Part shown: in pieces, positions 25,422 to 34,866 of the stretch
Position numbering within the stretch: the stretch's first letter is position 1
How the letters are laid out: each line of letters starts with the position of its first letter
Assembly: GCF_000819805.1 (NCBI RefSeq)
Contig: NZ_CDCE01000020.1
Span: forward strand, 203,162 to 267,161
Reading direction: 5' to 3'
DNA: 64,000 nt
Source: Aeromonas diversa CDC 2478-85
GTDB lineage: Bacteria; Pseudomonadota; Gammaproteobacteria; Enterobacterales; Aeromonadaceae
Notes under the pieces: generated by a model
The model's database searches: none
What the model was told of the DNA's origin: nothing
What the model saw: the letters and a program-made list of their open reading frames with translations, nothing else
Program-made: the position numbers and the translations under genes

Positions 25422-25895
25422 TCAGGCGGCGTCCGGCAGCGCCTCGCGCGGCTGGGTGCGGCGATGCAGCCAGAGGCCAGAGGCCTTCATAGCCCAGCCA
25501 AACAGGGCACCGATCACCAGAGAGGGGAGCACCAGTTGCCACTGACCGGCGGCGCCGAAGGTGGCACAGCAGCCGGCGAAGGTGCCGGGGATATAAGAGA
25601 GCCACTGCTGGCGTCCCTGTACACACATCAGGGTGGCGACGATGCCGGTCATCAGGTAGCCGGCGGCGCCGTTGCCCCACCAGTCGCCGCCGTGGATCAG
25701 CAGCAGGGCCCAGAGCATGCCGCTGGTGTTGCACAGCAGGGTCTTGAGCAGCGCCTTGTAGCCCCCTTCCGAGGCGAAGTAGCTGGTGCAGCCGAGGAAG
25801 CCGACCCAGGAGAGCAGGCCGAGCAGGGTGGCCAACCATCCCCAAATAGCAGAGAGCAGGCCCGTCGTGAGGGCGATCGCGATAAGCGGTGACAC
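25422..25895 (-). CDS. DUF1097 family inner membrane protein
   Basis: 157 residues with five to six hydrophobic segments covering most of the chain (for example IAIALTTGLLSAIWGWLATL and LVLPSLVIGALFGWAM). The pattern of Gly/Trp-rich helices matches DUF1097 (YcdZ-like) proteins. The function of the family is unknown; some occur near carbon-metabolism or transport genes. No neighbour gives a clue here. Confidence 0.7.
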   Translation of the reverse strand: MSPLIAIALTTGLLSAIWGWLATLLGLLSWVGFLGCTSYFASEGGYKALLKTLLCNTSGMLWALLLIHGGDWWGNGAAGYLMTGIVATLMCVQGRQQWLSYIPGTFAGCCATFGAAGQWQLVLPSLVIGALFGWAMKASGLWLHRRTQPREALPDAA

Positions 25896-26093
25896 GAGAT
25901 TGACTCCGTCCGATGCGAAAAGGAGGTCAGCCTACTCCGGTCGGGGTAGGCTGCAATTTGGTGGGTGAGGAGGTGTGATCCCCGTCACTATGAGCTCATC
26001 AGGAATACGCTTGCGCTCGCGAAAAAGTTTCATGGAACGGGGCGCGGGTCTGGTTCATAGTTAGAGGCCCTGTCACAAAGAGGAGTGAGCATC

Positions 26094-26177
26094 ATGCTCA
26101 AGGGTCTCATCCTGCCCCCTCTCATGGTGCTGGTGCTGCTGTTTCTCTCCGCCCACCTGAGCCGGGTTCTGGCCTGA
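26094..26177 (+). CDS. Candidate 27-residue single-pass membrane peptide
   Basis: In the 356-bp gap between the DUF1097 gene and msrP, AGGAG sits eight bases before an ATG at 26094. The peptide begins MLKGLILPPLMVLVLLFL and ends HLSRVLA, with a hydrophobic core of about 18 residues. It resembles small accessory membrane subunits in shape but I cannot name a family. The rest of the gap shows nothing convincing. Confidence 0.45.
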   Translation: MLKGLILPPLMVLVLLFLSAHLSRVLA

Positions 26178-26251
26178 AATAGTATCTGTGTAATTTTTCT
26201 CTTCCTCGTCGGGTCTAGTCTGTATCAAGGTCCCGTCGAGGAAGAGAACCC

Positions 26252-27229
26252 ATGCTCATCAAACGTCGCCCATCGCTCACCGAGCAAGCCGTCACCCCGG
26301 AATCTGTCTATCAGGATCGCCGCCGCCTGCTCAAGGGGCTGGGTCTGGGGGCCGCCTCTCTGGCGCTGCCGGCCCAGGCCGGTGTGCTCGACCTCTTGCT
26401 CCCCTCCGAGCCGCAGAATCCGGGGCGTCCCCTCAAGGCCAAGGCGGCGGCGCGCGGCGATCTGGTGCTCACCCCCGAGAGCAAGGTGATCAGCTACAAC
26501 AACTACTACGAGTTCGGCACCGACAAGGCCGAGCCGGCGCGCAATGCGGGTTCGCTGCGCACTGAGCCCTGGACCTTGCGGATCGAGGGGGAGGTGGAAA
26601 AACCCCTGACCCTGGATGTGTGGGAGCTCATCAACCGGCGACCCCTGGAGGAGCGAATCTATCGCTTTCGCTGTGTCGAGGCCTGGTCCATGGTGATCCC
26701 CTGGCTCGGGGTCGGGCTCGGGGAGCTGCTCAAGGAGGCGGCCCCCACCAGCCGCGCCAAGTACGTGGCCTTCGAGACCCTCTACGACCCCGAGCAGATG
26801 CCCCTGGCCCGCCGCAGCGGGATCGAGCTCCCCTATCGGGAGGGCTTGCGTATCGACGAGGCGATGCACCCCCTGGCGCTGCTGGCGGTCGGCCTCTATG
26901 GCAAGACGCTGCCCCCGCAAAATGGCGCCCCCATTCGGCTGGTGGTCCCCTGGAAGTACGGCTTCAAGAGCATCAAGAGCATAGTGACCATCCGGCTGCT
27001 GGAGCAGATGCCCCCCACCACCTGGAACATGCTGGCGCCACAGGAGTACGGCTTCTACGCCAACGTCAACCCGCAGGTGGATCACCCGCGCTGGAGCCAG
27101 GCCAGCGAACGCTTCATCGGTGAGGGGGGAGCCTTCGGTGCCAAGCGCCAGCCCACCCTGATGTTCAACGGCTATGCCGACGAGGTGGCGAGCCTCTATC
27201 AAGGGATGGATCTCGGTCAATGGTATTGA
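26252..27229 (+). CDS. msrP: Methionine sulfoxide reductase catalytic subunit MsrP (YedY)
   Basis: 325 residues. A twin-arginine signal ([18 protein letters not shown]) sends the folded molybdopterin enzyme to the periplasm. The molybdenum-binding cysteine is in [17 protein letters not shown]. It repairs methionine sulfoxide in periplasmic proteins with electrons from the quinone pool through MsrQ. The length matches the family, and msrQ follows with a 10-bp overlap. Confidence 0.95.
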   Translation: MLIKRRPSLTEQAVTPESVYQDRRRLLKGLGLGAASLALPAQAGVLDLLLPSEPQNPGRPLKAKAAARGDLVLTPESKVISYNNYYEFGTDKAEPARNAGSLRTEPWTLRIEGEVEKPLTLDVWELINRRPLEERIYRFRCVEAWSMVIPWLGVGLGELLKEAAPTSRAKYVAFETLYDPEQMPLARRSGIELPYREGLRIDEAMHPLALLAVGLYGKTLPPQNGAPIRLVVPWKYGFKSIKSIVTIRLLEQMPPTTWNMLAPQEYGFYANVNPQVDHPRWSQASERFIGEGGAFGAKRQPTLMFNGYADEVASLYQGMDLGQWY

Positions 27230-27864
27230 AAATCAGCGCACGGCAGGCTCGTGGCCTGCAACTCATGGTCCATCTGGGGGCGACTTCAGCCCTGATCTGG
27301 CTGGGGTGGGCTATCCCGAGCGGCTGGCTCGGCGGCGATCCCGTGCCCGGGATCATTCACTGGCTCGGCAAGGGTGCGCTCAACCTCTTGCTGCTCTGCC
27401 TCTGCGTCTCCCCTCTGGCCAAGGGGCTCAAGGCGGGGGGCCTGATGCGGCTGCGCCGCCCTCTGGGGCTCTGGGCGTTGGCCTACGCCTCTTTGCATCT
27501 GGCCAGCTGGCTGCTGCTCGATCTGCAACTCGACTGGGCCCTCATCGGCGGCGAGCTGGTCAAGCGCAGCTACATCGTCGTGGGGATGACGGTCTGGGGC
27601 ATACTGCTGACGCTCGGGATCACCTCGCTGCCCAGGCTGGTGCGCGCCCTGGGGCCGCGCTGGCAACGGCTGCACAACTGGGTCTATCTGGCGCTGCTGC
27701 TGGCGCCGGTGCACTACTGGTGGTCGGTCAAGAGTGGTTGGGTCGAGCCGCTTATTTACCTGCTGCTGGCGCTGGGGTTGCTGGGGCTGCGCCGGCAGAA
27801 GCTGCTGCGGGGATGGCGTGGGTCTCCAGCAGTTGCCCGCTGTCCGAGTCCAGATAGACGGTGA
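27220..27864 (+). CDS. msrQ: Heme-binding membrane subunit MsrQ (YedZ)
   Basis: 214 residues with six hydrophobic segments and histidines positioned for heme (LKALLMHLG-type [18 protein letters not shown] and [19 protein letters not shown]). It is a ferric-reductase-like cytochrome that passes electrons from quinol or flavin to MsrP. The start overlaps msrP. Its last ~113 bp are overlapped antisense by the convergent PepSY gene. Confidence 0.92.
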   Translation: MVLKISARQARGLQLMVHLGATSALIWLGWAIPSGWLGGDPVPGIIHWLGKGALNLLLLCLCVSPLAKGLKAGGLMRLRRPLGLWALAYASLHLASWLLLDLQLDWALIGGELVKRSYIVVGMTVWGILLTLGITSLPRLVRALGPRWQRLHNWVYLALLLAPVHYWWSVKSGWVEPLIYLLLALGLLGLRRQKLLRGWRGSPAVARCPSPDRR

Positions 27865-28057
27865 CCTTGCGCTCGCGGGCATCGAGCGCCTCTATGTGGT
27901 AGTGTCCCTCTTCCAGAACAATCTCGCGGATATCGTGATAACCCTGCTTGAGCAGGAGCCGGATCACCGCCTCTATCTCCAGCACCTGATCATTGGCCTT
28001 GACCAGCAAGGGGGCCAGGCCGAGAAACAACAGAAGAGTGCGGGGGATCATATTCAT
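27752..28057 (-). CDS. PepSY-domain periplasmic protein
   Basis: 101 residues. A signal peptide (MIPRTLLLFLGLAPLLVKA) is followed by one PepSY-like unit (EIEAVIRLLLKQGYHDIREIVLEE, then [19 protein letters not shown]) and an Ala/Pro-rich tail. Such proteins often sit beside two-component systems and may modulate protease or sensor activity. It is convergent with and overlaps msrQ by 113 bp and is divergent from the next PepSY-like gene. Confidence 0.75.
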   Translation of the reverse strand: MNMIPRTLLLFLGLAPLLVKANDQVLEIEAVIRLLLKQGYHDIREIVLEEGHYHIEALDARERKVTVYLDSDSGQLLETHAIPAAASAGAAPATPAPAAGK

Positions 28058-28120
28058 GACGGATTCATGGCTGGCAAAATATAAACGCCATTATGTTATG
28101 AACCAGGAGATTAATCACCC

Positions 28121-28459
28121 ATGAACAGGGTTCTCCCCCTGCTGGCCTTGACGCTGCCCTGCTGGGCCGCGGCTCTGGCGCCGAGTGACCAGATGCTGCA
28201 GCGGGCCCTGACCGAGGGCAAGATCCGCCCCTTCAGCGAGGTGATGAAACAGGCGCGCACCCTGCCCGGTGAGCTCCTTCGGGTCGATCTGAAGGAGGAG
28301 GCGCCGGGACGCTGGATTTATGAGCTCAAGCTGCTCGACCGCACCCAGAATGTGGTCAAGGTGGGTTACCGGGCCGACAGCTTGCGCATGGTCTATCTCA
28401 AGGGACATCATCTGGAACATCTCTTCTTTCCTCCCGCCGCTCCAGGCGATGCCCCCTAA
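28121..28459 (+). CDS. PepSY-like secreted protein upstream of a two-component system
   Basis: 112 residues with a signal peptide (MNRVLPLLALTLPCWAAAL) and a region like PepSY (FSEVMKQARTLPGELLRVDL, then WIYELKLLDRTQNVVKVGY). AGGAG lies 11 bases before the start. The response regulator begins 17 bp after its stop, so it is probably in the same operon and may be a periplasmic partner of the sensor kinase. Confidence 0.75.
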   Translation: MNRVLPLLALTLPCWAAALAPSDQMLQRALTEGKIRPFSEVMKQARTLPGELLRVDLKEEAPGRWIYELKLLDRTQNVVKVGYRADSLRMVYLKGHHLEHLFFPPAAPGDAP

Positions 28460-28476
28460 TCATCAGGTAAACACAG

Positions 28477-29133
28477 ATGCGAATTCTGATTGTTGAAGAC
28501 GAAAAGGCCCTCGCCGCCCAGCTTGCCGAACAGCTGAACCAGGCCGGTTTCGTGGCCGATCTCTGCCACGACGGGAACGAGGCCGCCTTCCTCGGGGCGA
28601 CCGAGCCCTACGATGCCATCGTGCTGGATCTTGGCCTGCCCGGGCGCGACGGGCTGAGCGTGCTCAAGGAGTGGCGCGCCCAGGAGATGGCCTGCCCTGT
28701 GCTGGTGCTCACCGCCCGCGGCCAACTGCACGAGAAGATAGAGGGGCTCAACGCCGGGGCCGATGACTACCTCACCAAGCCGTTCCAGATGGCCGAGCTG
28801 GTGGCCCGGGTCCACGCCCTGGTGCGCCGCGCCGCCGGCAACGCCAGCTCTGTGCTGGAGATCCGCGGGGTGCGCCTCGACATGGCGGCCTCTCAGGTGT
28901 GGTACGAGGGGACTCCAATCAAGCTCACCGCCCACGAGTTCCGGGTGCTGGCCTACCTGATGCAGCACAAGGGGCGGGTGGTATCGCGCAGCGAGCTCAT
29001 CGACCACATCTATGCCCAGGATTTTGACCGCGACTCCAACACGGTCGAGGTCTTCATCGGGCGGATCCGCAAGAAGACCCATCCCGATCTTATCGAGACG
29101 GTGCGAGGCCTCGGCTACCGGATCGACGAATGA
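28477..29133 (+). CDS. OmpR-family response regulator (PhoP/QseB-like)
   Basis: 218 residues. Receiver domain with EDE near the start (IVEDEKALA), phospho-acceptor in IVLDLGLPGRDGL and Lys in DDYLTKPF; C-terminal OmpR winged helix (LTAHEFRVLAYLMQHKGRVVSRSEL, with TVEVFIGRIRKK). It overlaps the sensor kinase start by four bases (ATGA). By kinase type it resembles PhoP, which responds to Mg or cationic peptides, but the signal here is not proven. Confidence 0.9.
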   Translation: MRILIVEDEKALAAQLAEQLNQAGFVADLCHDGNEAAFLGATEPYDAIVLDLGLPGRDGLSVLKEWRAQEMACPVLVLTARGQLHEKIEGLNAGADDYLTKPFQMAELVARVHALVRRAAGNASSVLEIRGVRLDMAASQVWYEGTPIKLTAHEFRVLAYLMQHKGRVVSRSELIDHIYAQDFDRDSNTVEVFIGRIRKKTHPDLIETVRGLGYRIDE

Positions 29134-30479
29134 GGGTGGTGCGCACCCTGCGCGGTCGCCTGCTGGTGATCGCCCTCATCTGGTGCGGCCTGTTCCTGTT
29201 CGCCACCGGATTCAGCCTGCAGCGGATGCTCACCAACTACTGGCAAGAGGCGGAGGCCGATGGCCTTCGCCTGCAACTGTTCGATCTGCTCTCCCGTCTC
29301 GAGCTGGGCGAAGACGGTCTGCCCATGCTGACCGAGCCCCTCGCCGATCCCCGCTTTCGCCAGCCCTACTCGGGTTTCTATTGGCAGCTAGAGGCCCGTG
29401 GCCTGGTGGTGGCCAAGTCCCGCTCCCTGTGGGACAGCCAGCTGGTGAGCGATCGACTGAAACCCGCCTTCGGCGACAAGGGGCTGTTTCTCGGCAAGGG
29501 GCCGGGGGGAGAGCCTCTGCTGCTGATGACCCGCAACGTCCTGCTGCCCGGCTCGGATCTCCCCTTGCGTCTGGTGATGGCCAAGGACAGCAGCGTGTTG
29601 ACCCAGACCCTGAAGAAGACCCGTCTCAGCCTCTTCTTCGGCCTGGGCTTTGCGGCCGCCGGGCTTATCCTGGGCTTTTTGTTTCAGGTGCTCTACGGCC
29701 TGCGCCCCCTGCACCTGCTGCGGCGCGAGCTGGCCCGCATCCACAAGGGGCATCAGGAGAAGTTTGAGCAGCGCTATCCCCTCGAGATCCAGCCCCTGGT
29801 CGAGGACATCAACCGCCTGTTGCATCACTACGGCGAGCTGCTCTCCCGGGCCCGGGCCCACACCGGCAACCTGGCCCACGCCCTCAAGACGCCGCTCTCT
29901 ATCCTGCGCAACCAGGTGCCGCAGCTTCCCGCGGCCGAGCAGCCGGCCATCAACGAGCAGCTCGATCAGATCCAGCGCCACATCGACTACCACCTCGGCA
30001 AGGCGCGGGTGACGGGGGCCGCCAGGGTGCTCGGCGTCTCGACCCCCTTGCGCGCCCGCATCGAATACATCTGCCGCGCCTTCTCCCGCCTCTATCCGGG
30101 TCGTGAGCTGGCCATCGACGTGCCGGCCACGCTGGCGGTGGGGGTGGAGGAGCAGGACTTCGACGAGATGGTCGGCAACCTCCTGGAGAACGCCTACAAG
30201 TGGTCGGCCGGGCAGATCCGGGTCTCCACCGCCGAGCTGGGGGGCTGGATCACCCTGCGCATCGAGGATGACGGCCCCGGCATGACGGAAGAGCAGATGG
30301 CCCGGGCCATCGAGCGGGGGGTGCGTCTCGATGAGAAGGTGCCCGGCTCCGGGCTCGGGCTCAACATAGTCTCGGATCTGGCCGAGGCTTATCGGGGCAG
30401 CCTCATCATGGGGCGTGCCGAGCTGGGCGGGCTGGCCGCCTGCCTCTCCCTGCCCAAGGTCGCGCGGATCGAGCGCTGA
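29130..30479 (+). CDS. Sensor histidine kinase (PhoQ-like)
   Basis: 449 residues. Two membrane helices (~10-30 and ~165-190) enclose a PAS-like periplasmic domain; the His box is NLAHALKTPLSILRNQ, which has the ALKTPL form typical of PhoQ rather than the common SHELRTPL. ATPase boxes: MVGNLLENAYKW, DDGPGM and GSGLGLNIVSDLAEAY. It is the partner of the regulator just upstream, and the PepSY-like gene ahead of them completes a three-gene unit. Confidence 0.9.
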   Translation: MRVVRTLRGRLLVIALIWCGLFLFATGFSLQRMLTNYWQEAEADGLRLQLFDLLSRLELGEDGLPMLTEPLADPRFRQPYSGFYWQLEARGLVVAKSRSLWDSQLVSDRLKPAFGDKGLFLGKGPGGEPLLLMTRNVLLPGSDLPLRLVMAKDSSVLTQTLKKTRLSLFFGLGFAAAGLILGFLFQVLYGLRPLHLLRRELARIHKGHQEKFEQRYPLEIQPLVEDINRLLHHYGELLSRARAHTGNLAHALKTPLSILRNQVPQLPAAEQPAINEQLDQIQRHIDYHLGKARVTGAARVLGVSTPLRARIEYICRAFSRLYPGRELAIDVPATLAVGVEEQDFDEMVGNLLENAYKWSAGQIRVSTAELGGWITLRIEDDGPGMTEEQMARAIERGVRLDEKVPGSGLGLNIVSDLAEAYRGSLIMGRAELGGLAACLSLPKVARIER

Positions 30480-30483
30480 TCCC

Positions 30484-30520
30484 GGGGCGCCCTGGCTGGC
30501 ACAGGGCGCCCCTTTTCTTT
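30484..30520 (+). terminator. Strong terminator before nadE
   Basis: GGGGCGCCCTG and CAGGGCGCCCC pair around GCTGGCA and are followed by TTTTCTTT. It ends the two-component operon. Confidence 0.9.
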
Positions 30521-30557
30521 ATCATTCCTCATCATTTCGGTTTAAAGACGCACCATC

Positions 30558-32180
30558 ATGGCCAGAGCCCTCTCTCTCCAGCTTGCCCAGTTGAATCTGA
30601 CGGTAGGCTCCATCGAAGAAAACTGTGACAAGATCCTGGCCGCGGCCCAGCGGGCCGACGAGCAGGGGGCCGACCTGCTGGTCTGCTCCGAGCTGGCCCT
30701 GACCGGCTACCCGCCCGAGGATCTGTTGCTGCGCCCGGATCTGATGAGTCGCGTCAAGGCGGCCCTGGCCCGGTTGGCGGGCTGGGGTGGCAAGGCCGGG
30801 ATCCTGGTCGGCCACCCCTGGCGCGACGGAGAGCGGCTCTACAACACCGCCTCCCTCTATGAGAACGGCAAGCTGTTGGCCCGCTACTACAAGCGTGAGC
30901 TGCCCAACTACGGGGTGTTCGACGAGAAGCGCTACTTCAGCTCGGGGGAAGAGACCTGCGTGGTGCCGTTCCGTGGCCACCTGCTGGGGCTGCTCATCTG
31001 TGAGGACATCTGGAAGCCGGGCCCGGCCCTGGCGACCAAGGAGGCCGGCGCCGAGATCCTGGTGACCATCAATGCCTCCCCCTATGACATGCACAAGCCC
31101 TGGCTGCGCCGGGAGCTGTTCAGCGAGCGCTGCGCCGCCACCGGCCTGCCGCTGGTCTATCTCAACCAGGTGTGTGGCCAGGACGAGCTGGTGTTCGACG
31201 GCTGCTCCAAGGTCTTTAACGGGGCCGGCGAGTTGACCCAGCGGCTGGCCGCCTTCGCCGAGGAGGAGGCGCTGGTGCGCTTCCACGATGGCCAGCCGGT
31301 GCCGAGCGGCGAGGTTGACTACGCCCTGCCGCCCCTGGGCGAGGTCTATCAGGCCCTGGTGCTGGCGGTGCGCGACTACGTCAACAAGAACGGCTTCCAG
31401 GGGGCCGTACTCGGCCTCTCCGGTGGCATCGACTCGGCCCTGACCCTGGCCATTGCAGCTGACGCCCTCGGCAAGGAGCGGGTACAGGCGGTGATGATGC
31501 CGTTCCGTTACACCGCCCAGATGAGCGTCGAGGATGCCCGCGAGCAGGCCGAACGGATGGGGGTCGAGTTCGATATCGTCTCCATCGAGCCCATGTATGA
31601 GGCCTTCATGGGCCAACTCACGCCCATGTTTGAAGGCACGGCGCGCGACACCACCGAGGAGAACCTGCAGGCGCGCTGCCGCGGTGTGCTCTTGATGGCG
31701 CTCTCCAACAAGCGCCGCCGCATCGTGCTCACCACGGGCAACAAGAGCGAGATGGCGGTCGGCTACGCCACCCTGTACGGTGACATGGCCGGCGGCTTCG
31801 ACGTGCTCAAGGACGTGCCCAAGACGCTCGTCTTCCAGCTGTGTGAATACCGTAATTCCCTCGAGTATGTGATCCCGCAGCGAGTCATCGACCGTCCTCC
31901 TTCGGCAGAATTGGCGCCGGATCAGGTGGATCAGGACAGCCTGCCCCCCTACGACATTCTCGATGCCATCCTGCAGCGCTACGTGGAGCAGGATGCCTCG
32001 GTGGCCGACATGGTGGCCGAAGGGTTCGAGGAGGCGGTGGTGCGCAAGGTCATTCGCCTCGTGGATCTCAACGAATACAAGCGCCGTCAGGCGGCCGTAG
32101 GGCCGCGCATCTCGGCGCGTAACTTTGGTAAGGATCGCCGCTACCCCATCACCTCCGGGTTTGGCAGACAGAACTGGTAA
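30558..32180 (+). CDS. nadE: Glutamine-dependent NAD+ synthetase
   Basis: 540 residues. It has an N-terminal nitrilase-type glutaminase domain with Glu in SELALTGYPPEDLL, Lys in YYKRELPNYGVFDE and nucleophile Cys in LLICEDIWKP, and a C-terminal NAD synthetase domain with the PP-loop LGLSGGIDSALT. It makes NAD+ from nicotinic acid adenine dinucleotide, glutamine and ATP. glnB follows after nine bases, as in several proteobacteria where PII binds NadE and relieves its inhibition by NAD+. Confidence 0.95.
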   Translation: MARALSLQLAQLNLTVGSIEENCDKILAAAQRADEQGADLLVCSELALTGYPPEDLLLRPDLMSRVKAALARLAGWGGKAGILVGHPWRDGERLYNTASLYENGKLLARYYKRELPNYGVFDEKRYFSSGEETCVVPFRGHLLGLLICEDIWKPGPALATKEAGAEILVTINASPYDMHKPWLRRELFSERCAATGLPLVYLNQVCGQDELVFDGCSKVFNGAGELTQRLAAFAEEEALVRFHDGQPVPSGEVDYALPPLGEVYQALVLAVRDYVNKNGFQGAVLGLSGGIDSALTLAIAADALGKERVQAVMMPFRYTAQMSVEDAREQAERMGVEFDIVSIEPMYEAFMGQLTPMFEGTARDTTEENLQARCRGVLLMALSNKRRRIVLTTGNKSEMAVGYATLYGDMAGGFDVLKDVPKTLVFQLCEYRNSLEYVIPQRVIDRPPSAELAPDQVDQDSLPPYDILDAILQRYVEQDASVADMVAEGFEEAVVRKVIRLVDLNEYKRRQAAVGPRISARNFGKDRRYPITSGFGRQNW

Positions 32181-32527
<347 letters not shown>

Positions 32528-32528
<1 letters not shown>

Positions 32529-33124
32529 TGAGGCTGCGTCTTCTCACGGCGGTGGGCCTGCTGCTCGGCCTCACCGCCTGCAGTTCCACGCCACCGGCCC
32601 AGCCGGAGAACCTGTGCCAGATCTTTCGGGAGAAGCCCGAATGGCACGAGGCGGCGCTGAAGATGAACGAGAAGTGGGGCACGCCGGTACAGGTGGTGAT
32701 GGCCATGATGTATCAGGAGTCCTCCTTCGTGCATGATGCCAAGCCGCCCATGCAATATTTCCTGTTCATCCCCACAGGCCGGGCCAGTTCGGCCTACGGT
32801 TATGCTCAGGTGAAAGACGAGACCTGGGCCGACTACCAGAGGGAGACCGGCAACGGCTGGAGCGATCGCGACGACTTTGCCGACGCCATCGACTTCATGG
32901 GCTGGTACACCACCAAGGCCCAGCGCATCAACGGCACCTCAAAATGGGATGCCTACGGCCAGTATCTCAACTATCACGAAGGGTGGGGTGGCTATCGGCG
33001 CGGATCCTATCGCAGCAAGGGGTGGCTGATGCGCACCTCGCGCAAGGTAGAGGCGCGCGCCCAGCGCTACGGCGCCCAATATCGACAATGCAAGAGTCAG
33101 CTCCCCTCGGCGGGCTGGTTCTAG
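32528..33124 (+). CDS. Lytic transglycosylase-like lipoprotein
   Basis: 198 residues. A lipoprotein signal ends in LTAC. The SLT-like lysozyme fold is visible as VMAMMYQESSF (catalytic Glu), SAYGYAQVKDETWADY (the G-x-x-Q motif region) and AIDFMGWYT. It probably cleaves peptidoglycan from the periplasmic face of a membrane. The start codon overlaps the glnB stop (TGATG), so it is translationally linked to the nadE-glnB unit. Confidence 0.82.
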
Positions 33125-33145
33125 TTAACCAATCAGGAGTCACAG

Positions 33146-33655
33146 ATGCCATTACTGGACAGTTTCAAAGTTGATCACACCCGCATGGAGGCTCCTGCGG
33201 TGCGGGTTGCCAAGACCATGCTGACCCCGCACAAGGACACCATCACAGTGTTCGACCTGCGTTTCTGCCTGCCCAATCAGGAGATCCTCTCCGAGCGCGG
33301 CATTCACACCCTGGAGCACCTGTTTGCCGGCTTCATGCGCGATCATCTCAATGGGGAAGGGGTCGAGATCATCGACATCTCGCCCATGGGCTGCCGCACC
33401 GGCTTCTACATGAGTCTCATTGGCACGCCGAGCGAGCAGAGCGTGGCCGGCGCCTGGCAGGCCGCCATGGAAGATGTGCTCAAGGTGGCGGATCAGAAGC
33501 AGATCCCCGAGCTCAACGAGTACCAGTGCGGGACCTACTCCATGCACTCCCTGGAAGAGGCCCAGGCCATCGCCCGCCACGTGCTGGGTCGCGGCATCGG
33601 GGTGAATCACAACGAGGCGCTGCTGCTGCCGGACGAGAAGTTGCAGTCCCTGTAA
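33146..33655 (+). CDS. luxS: S-ribosylhomocysteine lyase LuxS (AI-2 synthase)
   Basis: 169 residues. Metal ligands H54 and H58 with catalytic E57 form HTLEH; the conserved [10 protein letters not shown] carries Cys83/84. It converts S-ribosylhomocysteine to homocysteine and DPD, the precursor of autoinducer-2, in the activated methyl cycle. AGGAG precedes the start. A GC-rich hairpin follows the stop. Confidence 0.97.
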   Translation: MPLLDSFKVDHTRMEAPAVRVAKTMLTPHKDTITVFDLRFCLPNQEILSERGIHTLEHLFAGFMRDHLNGEGVEIIDISPMGCRTGFYMSLIGTPSEQSVAGAWQAAMEDVLKVADQKQIPELNEYQCGTYSMHSLEEAQAIARHVLGRGIGVNHNEALLLPDEKLQSL

Positions 33656-33665
33656 CGAATACGCC

Positions 33666-33690
33666 AAGGGCCGGTCACTGACCGGCCCTT
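33666..33690 (+). terminator. Hairpin after luxS
   Basis: AAGGGCCGGTCA and TGACCGGCCCTT pair almost without loop between convergent luxS and the GGDEF gene. The T run is weak on either side. Confidence 0.6.
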
Positions 33691-33717
33691 GTGGTTTCTG
33701 GGATGCCGGTTTGGCAC

Positions 33718-34749
33718 CTAGATGGCGAGCGGCATCACCCGGTTGCGGCCGAGCTCCTTGGCCTTGTAGAGCAGTTGGTCGGCCCGCTCCACCAGATCGT
33801 CGCCGTGCTCGCTGCCGTCGAATTCGGCCACACCGAACGAGGCGGTGATGTTGTCGACCCGGCGCCCGCTCTTGCGATCGAGCACAGAGAGCTTCTCGGT
33901 AGCCCGGCGCAGGCTCTCGGCGAGCTGACGCGCAAGCTGGAGCCCCTTGCCCGGCACCAGCAGGGCAAACTCCTCGCCGCCGAAGCGAAACACCTGGGCC
34001 CCCTCCTTGCAGCCATCCTTGAGGCGCCGCGCGAAGGCACGCAGTACCTGATCCCCCAGCAGATGACCGTACTCGTCGTTGAAGCCCTTGAAGCGATCGA
34101 TGTCGGCCAGGATCAGAGAGAAGCCCTTGCCGCTGCGGCACTGGGCCTCGAGCTCATGGTTGAAGGCACGGCGATTGGAGAGGCCGGTCAGGGGATCCTC
34201 GTTGGCCTGCTTGCGGGTCTCGTCGAGGGCCTGGCGCAGCTCCTTGATCTCCTTCTCGGCATTGGTGATCTGGCCGCGAAAGTGCAAAGTCGCCATGCGA
34301 ATCTCACGTGACTCGCGCACCAGTTCACGCAGCACCCCCATGGTCTCTTCCAGGCTCAGCCCCTCTTCATCGATCTGGCCGAGCTTGCCAAAGCTCTTGT
34401 CCAGCATCTCCTGGAAACAGCCGGTATCGGTCAGGGCATCCTGCATGGTCTGGGCTATCTGGGTGGTCATGGTGGCGAGATTGAACCTGACCGTCTCCAG
34501 CTCTCTCTCCTGGGCGCTGGCCAGATGCTGGTGATAGAGGCGCTCACAGGTGACCTGGGAGCAGGTGCCCTGCTGCTTGAGGGCCTCGTCGAGCGCCTTG
34601 GTCAGGTCGGGATAGGTGGCGGCCACATAGTTGTACCAGACGGCGTAATTGGCCGGGGTGGTGGGGATCTGATACTTGGTCATCAGGGGGATGGCCTGTT
34701 TAAGATAACCCGCCGACTGGGTAAAGAGATCCTTGCTCATGGAGACCAT
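33718..34749 (-). CDS. GGDEF diguanylate cyclase
   Basis: 343 residues. The N-terminal ~170 residues are helical (MTKYQIPTTPANYAVWYNYV, with CSQVTCERLYHQHLAS) without a recognised sensor; a coiled linker leads to the GGDEF domain (DPLTGLSNRRAFN, ADIDRFKGFNDEYGHLLGD and active site FGGEEFALLV). GGEEF supports active c-di-GMP synthesis. No clear RxxD I-site is seen five residues before GGEEF. Starts at 34749 and 34740 are both possible; neither has a strong ribosome site. Confidence 0.9.
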   Translation of the reverse strand: MVSMSKDLFTQSAGYLKQAIPLMTKYQIPTTPANYAVWYNYVAATYPDLTKALDEALKQQGTCSQVTCERLYHQHLASAQERELETVRFNLATMTTQIAQTMQDALTDTGCFQEMLDKSFGKLGQIDEEGLSLEETMGVLRELVRESREIRMATLHFRGQITNAEKEIKELRQALDETRKQANEDPLTGLSNRRAFNHELEAQCRSGKGFSLILADIDRFKGFNDEYGHLLGDQVLRAFARRLKDGCKEGAQVFRFGGEEFALLVPGKGLQLARQLAESLRRATEKLSVLDRKSGRRVDNITASFGVAEFDGSEHGDDLVERADQLLYKAKELGRNRVMPLAI

Positions 34750-34866
34750 GTCTTAACTGCTAGAAAGTGCTCTCTAGTATGACAGAGGCATAACAGAAAC
34801 GGCAGGGTGCCATTGCGCCCCTCACTGGGGGTATAATGACGCAGAATCCTACCAGAAGGCCTGCCT

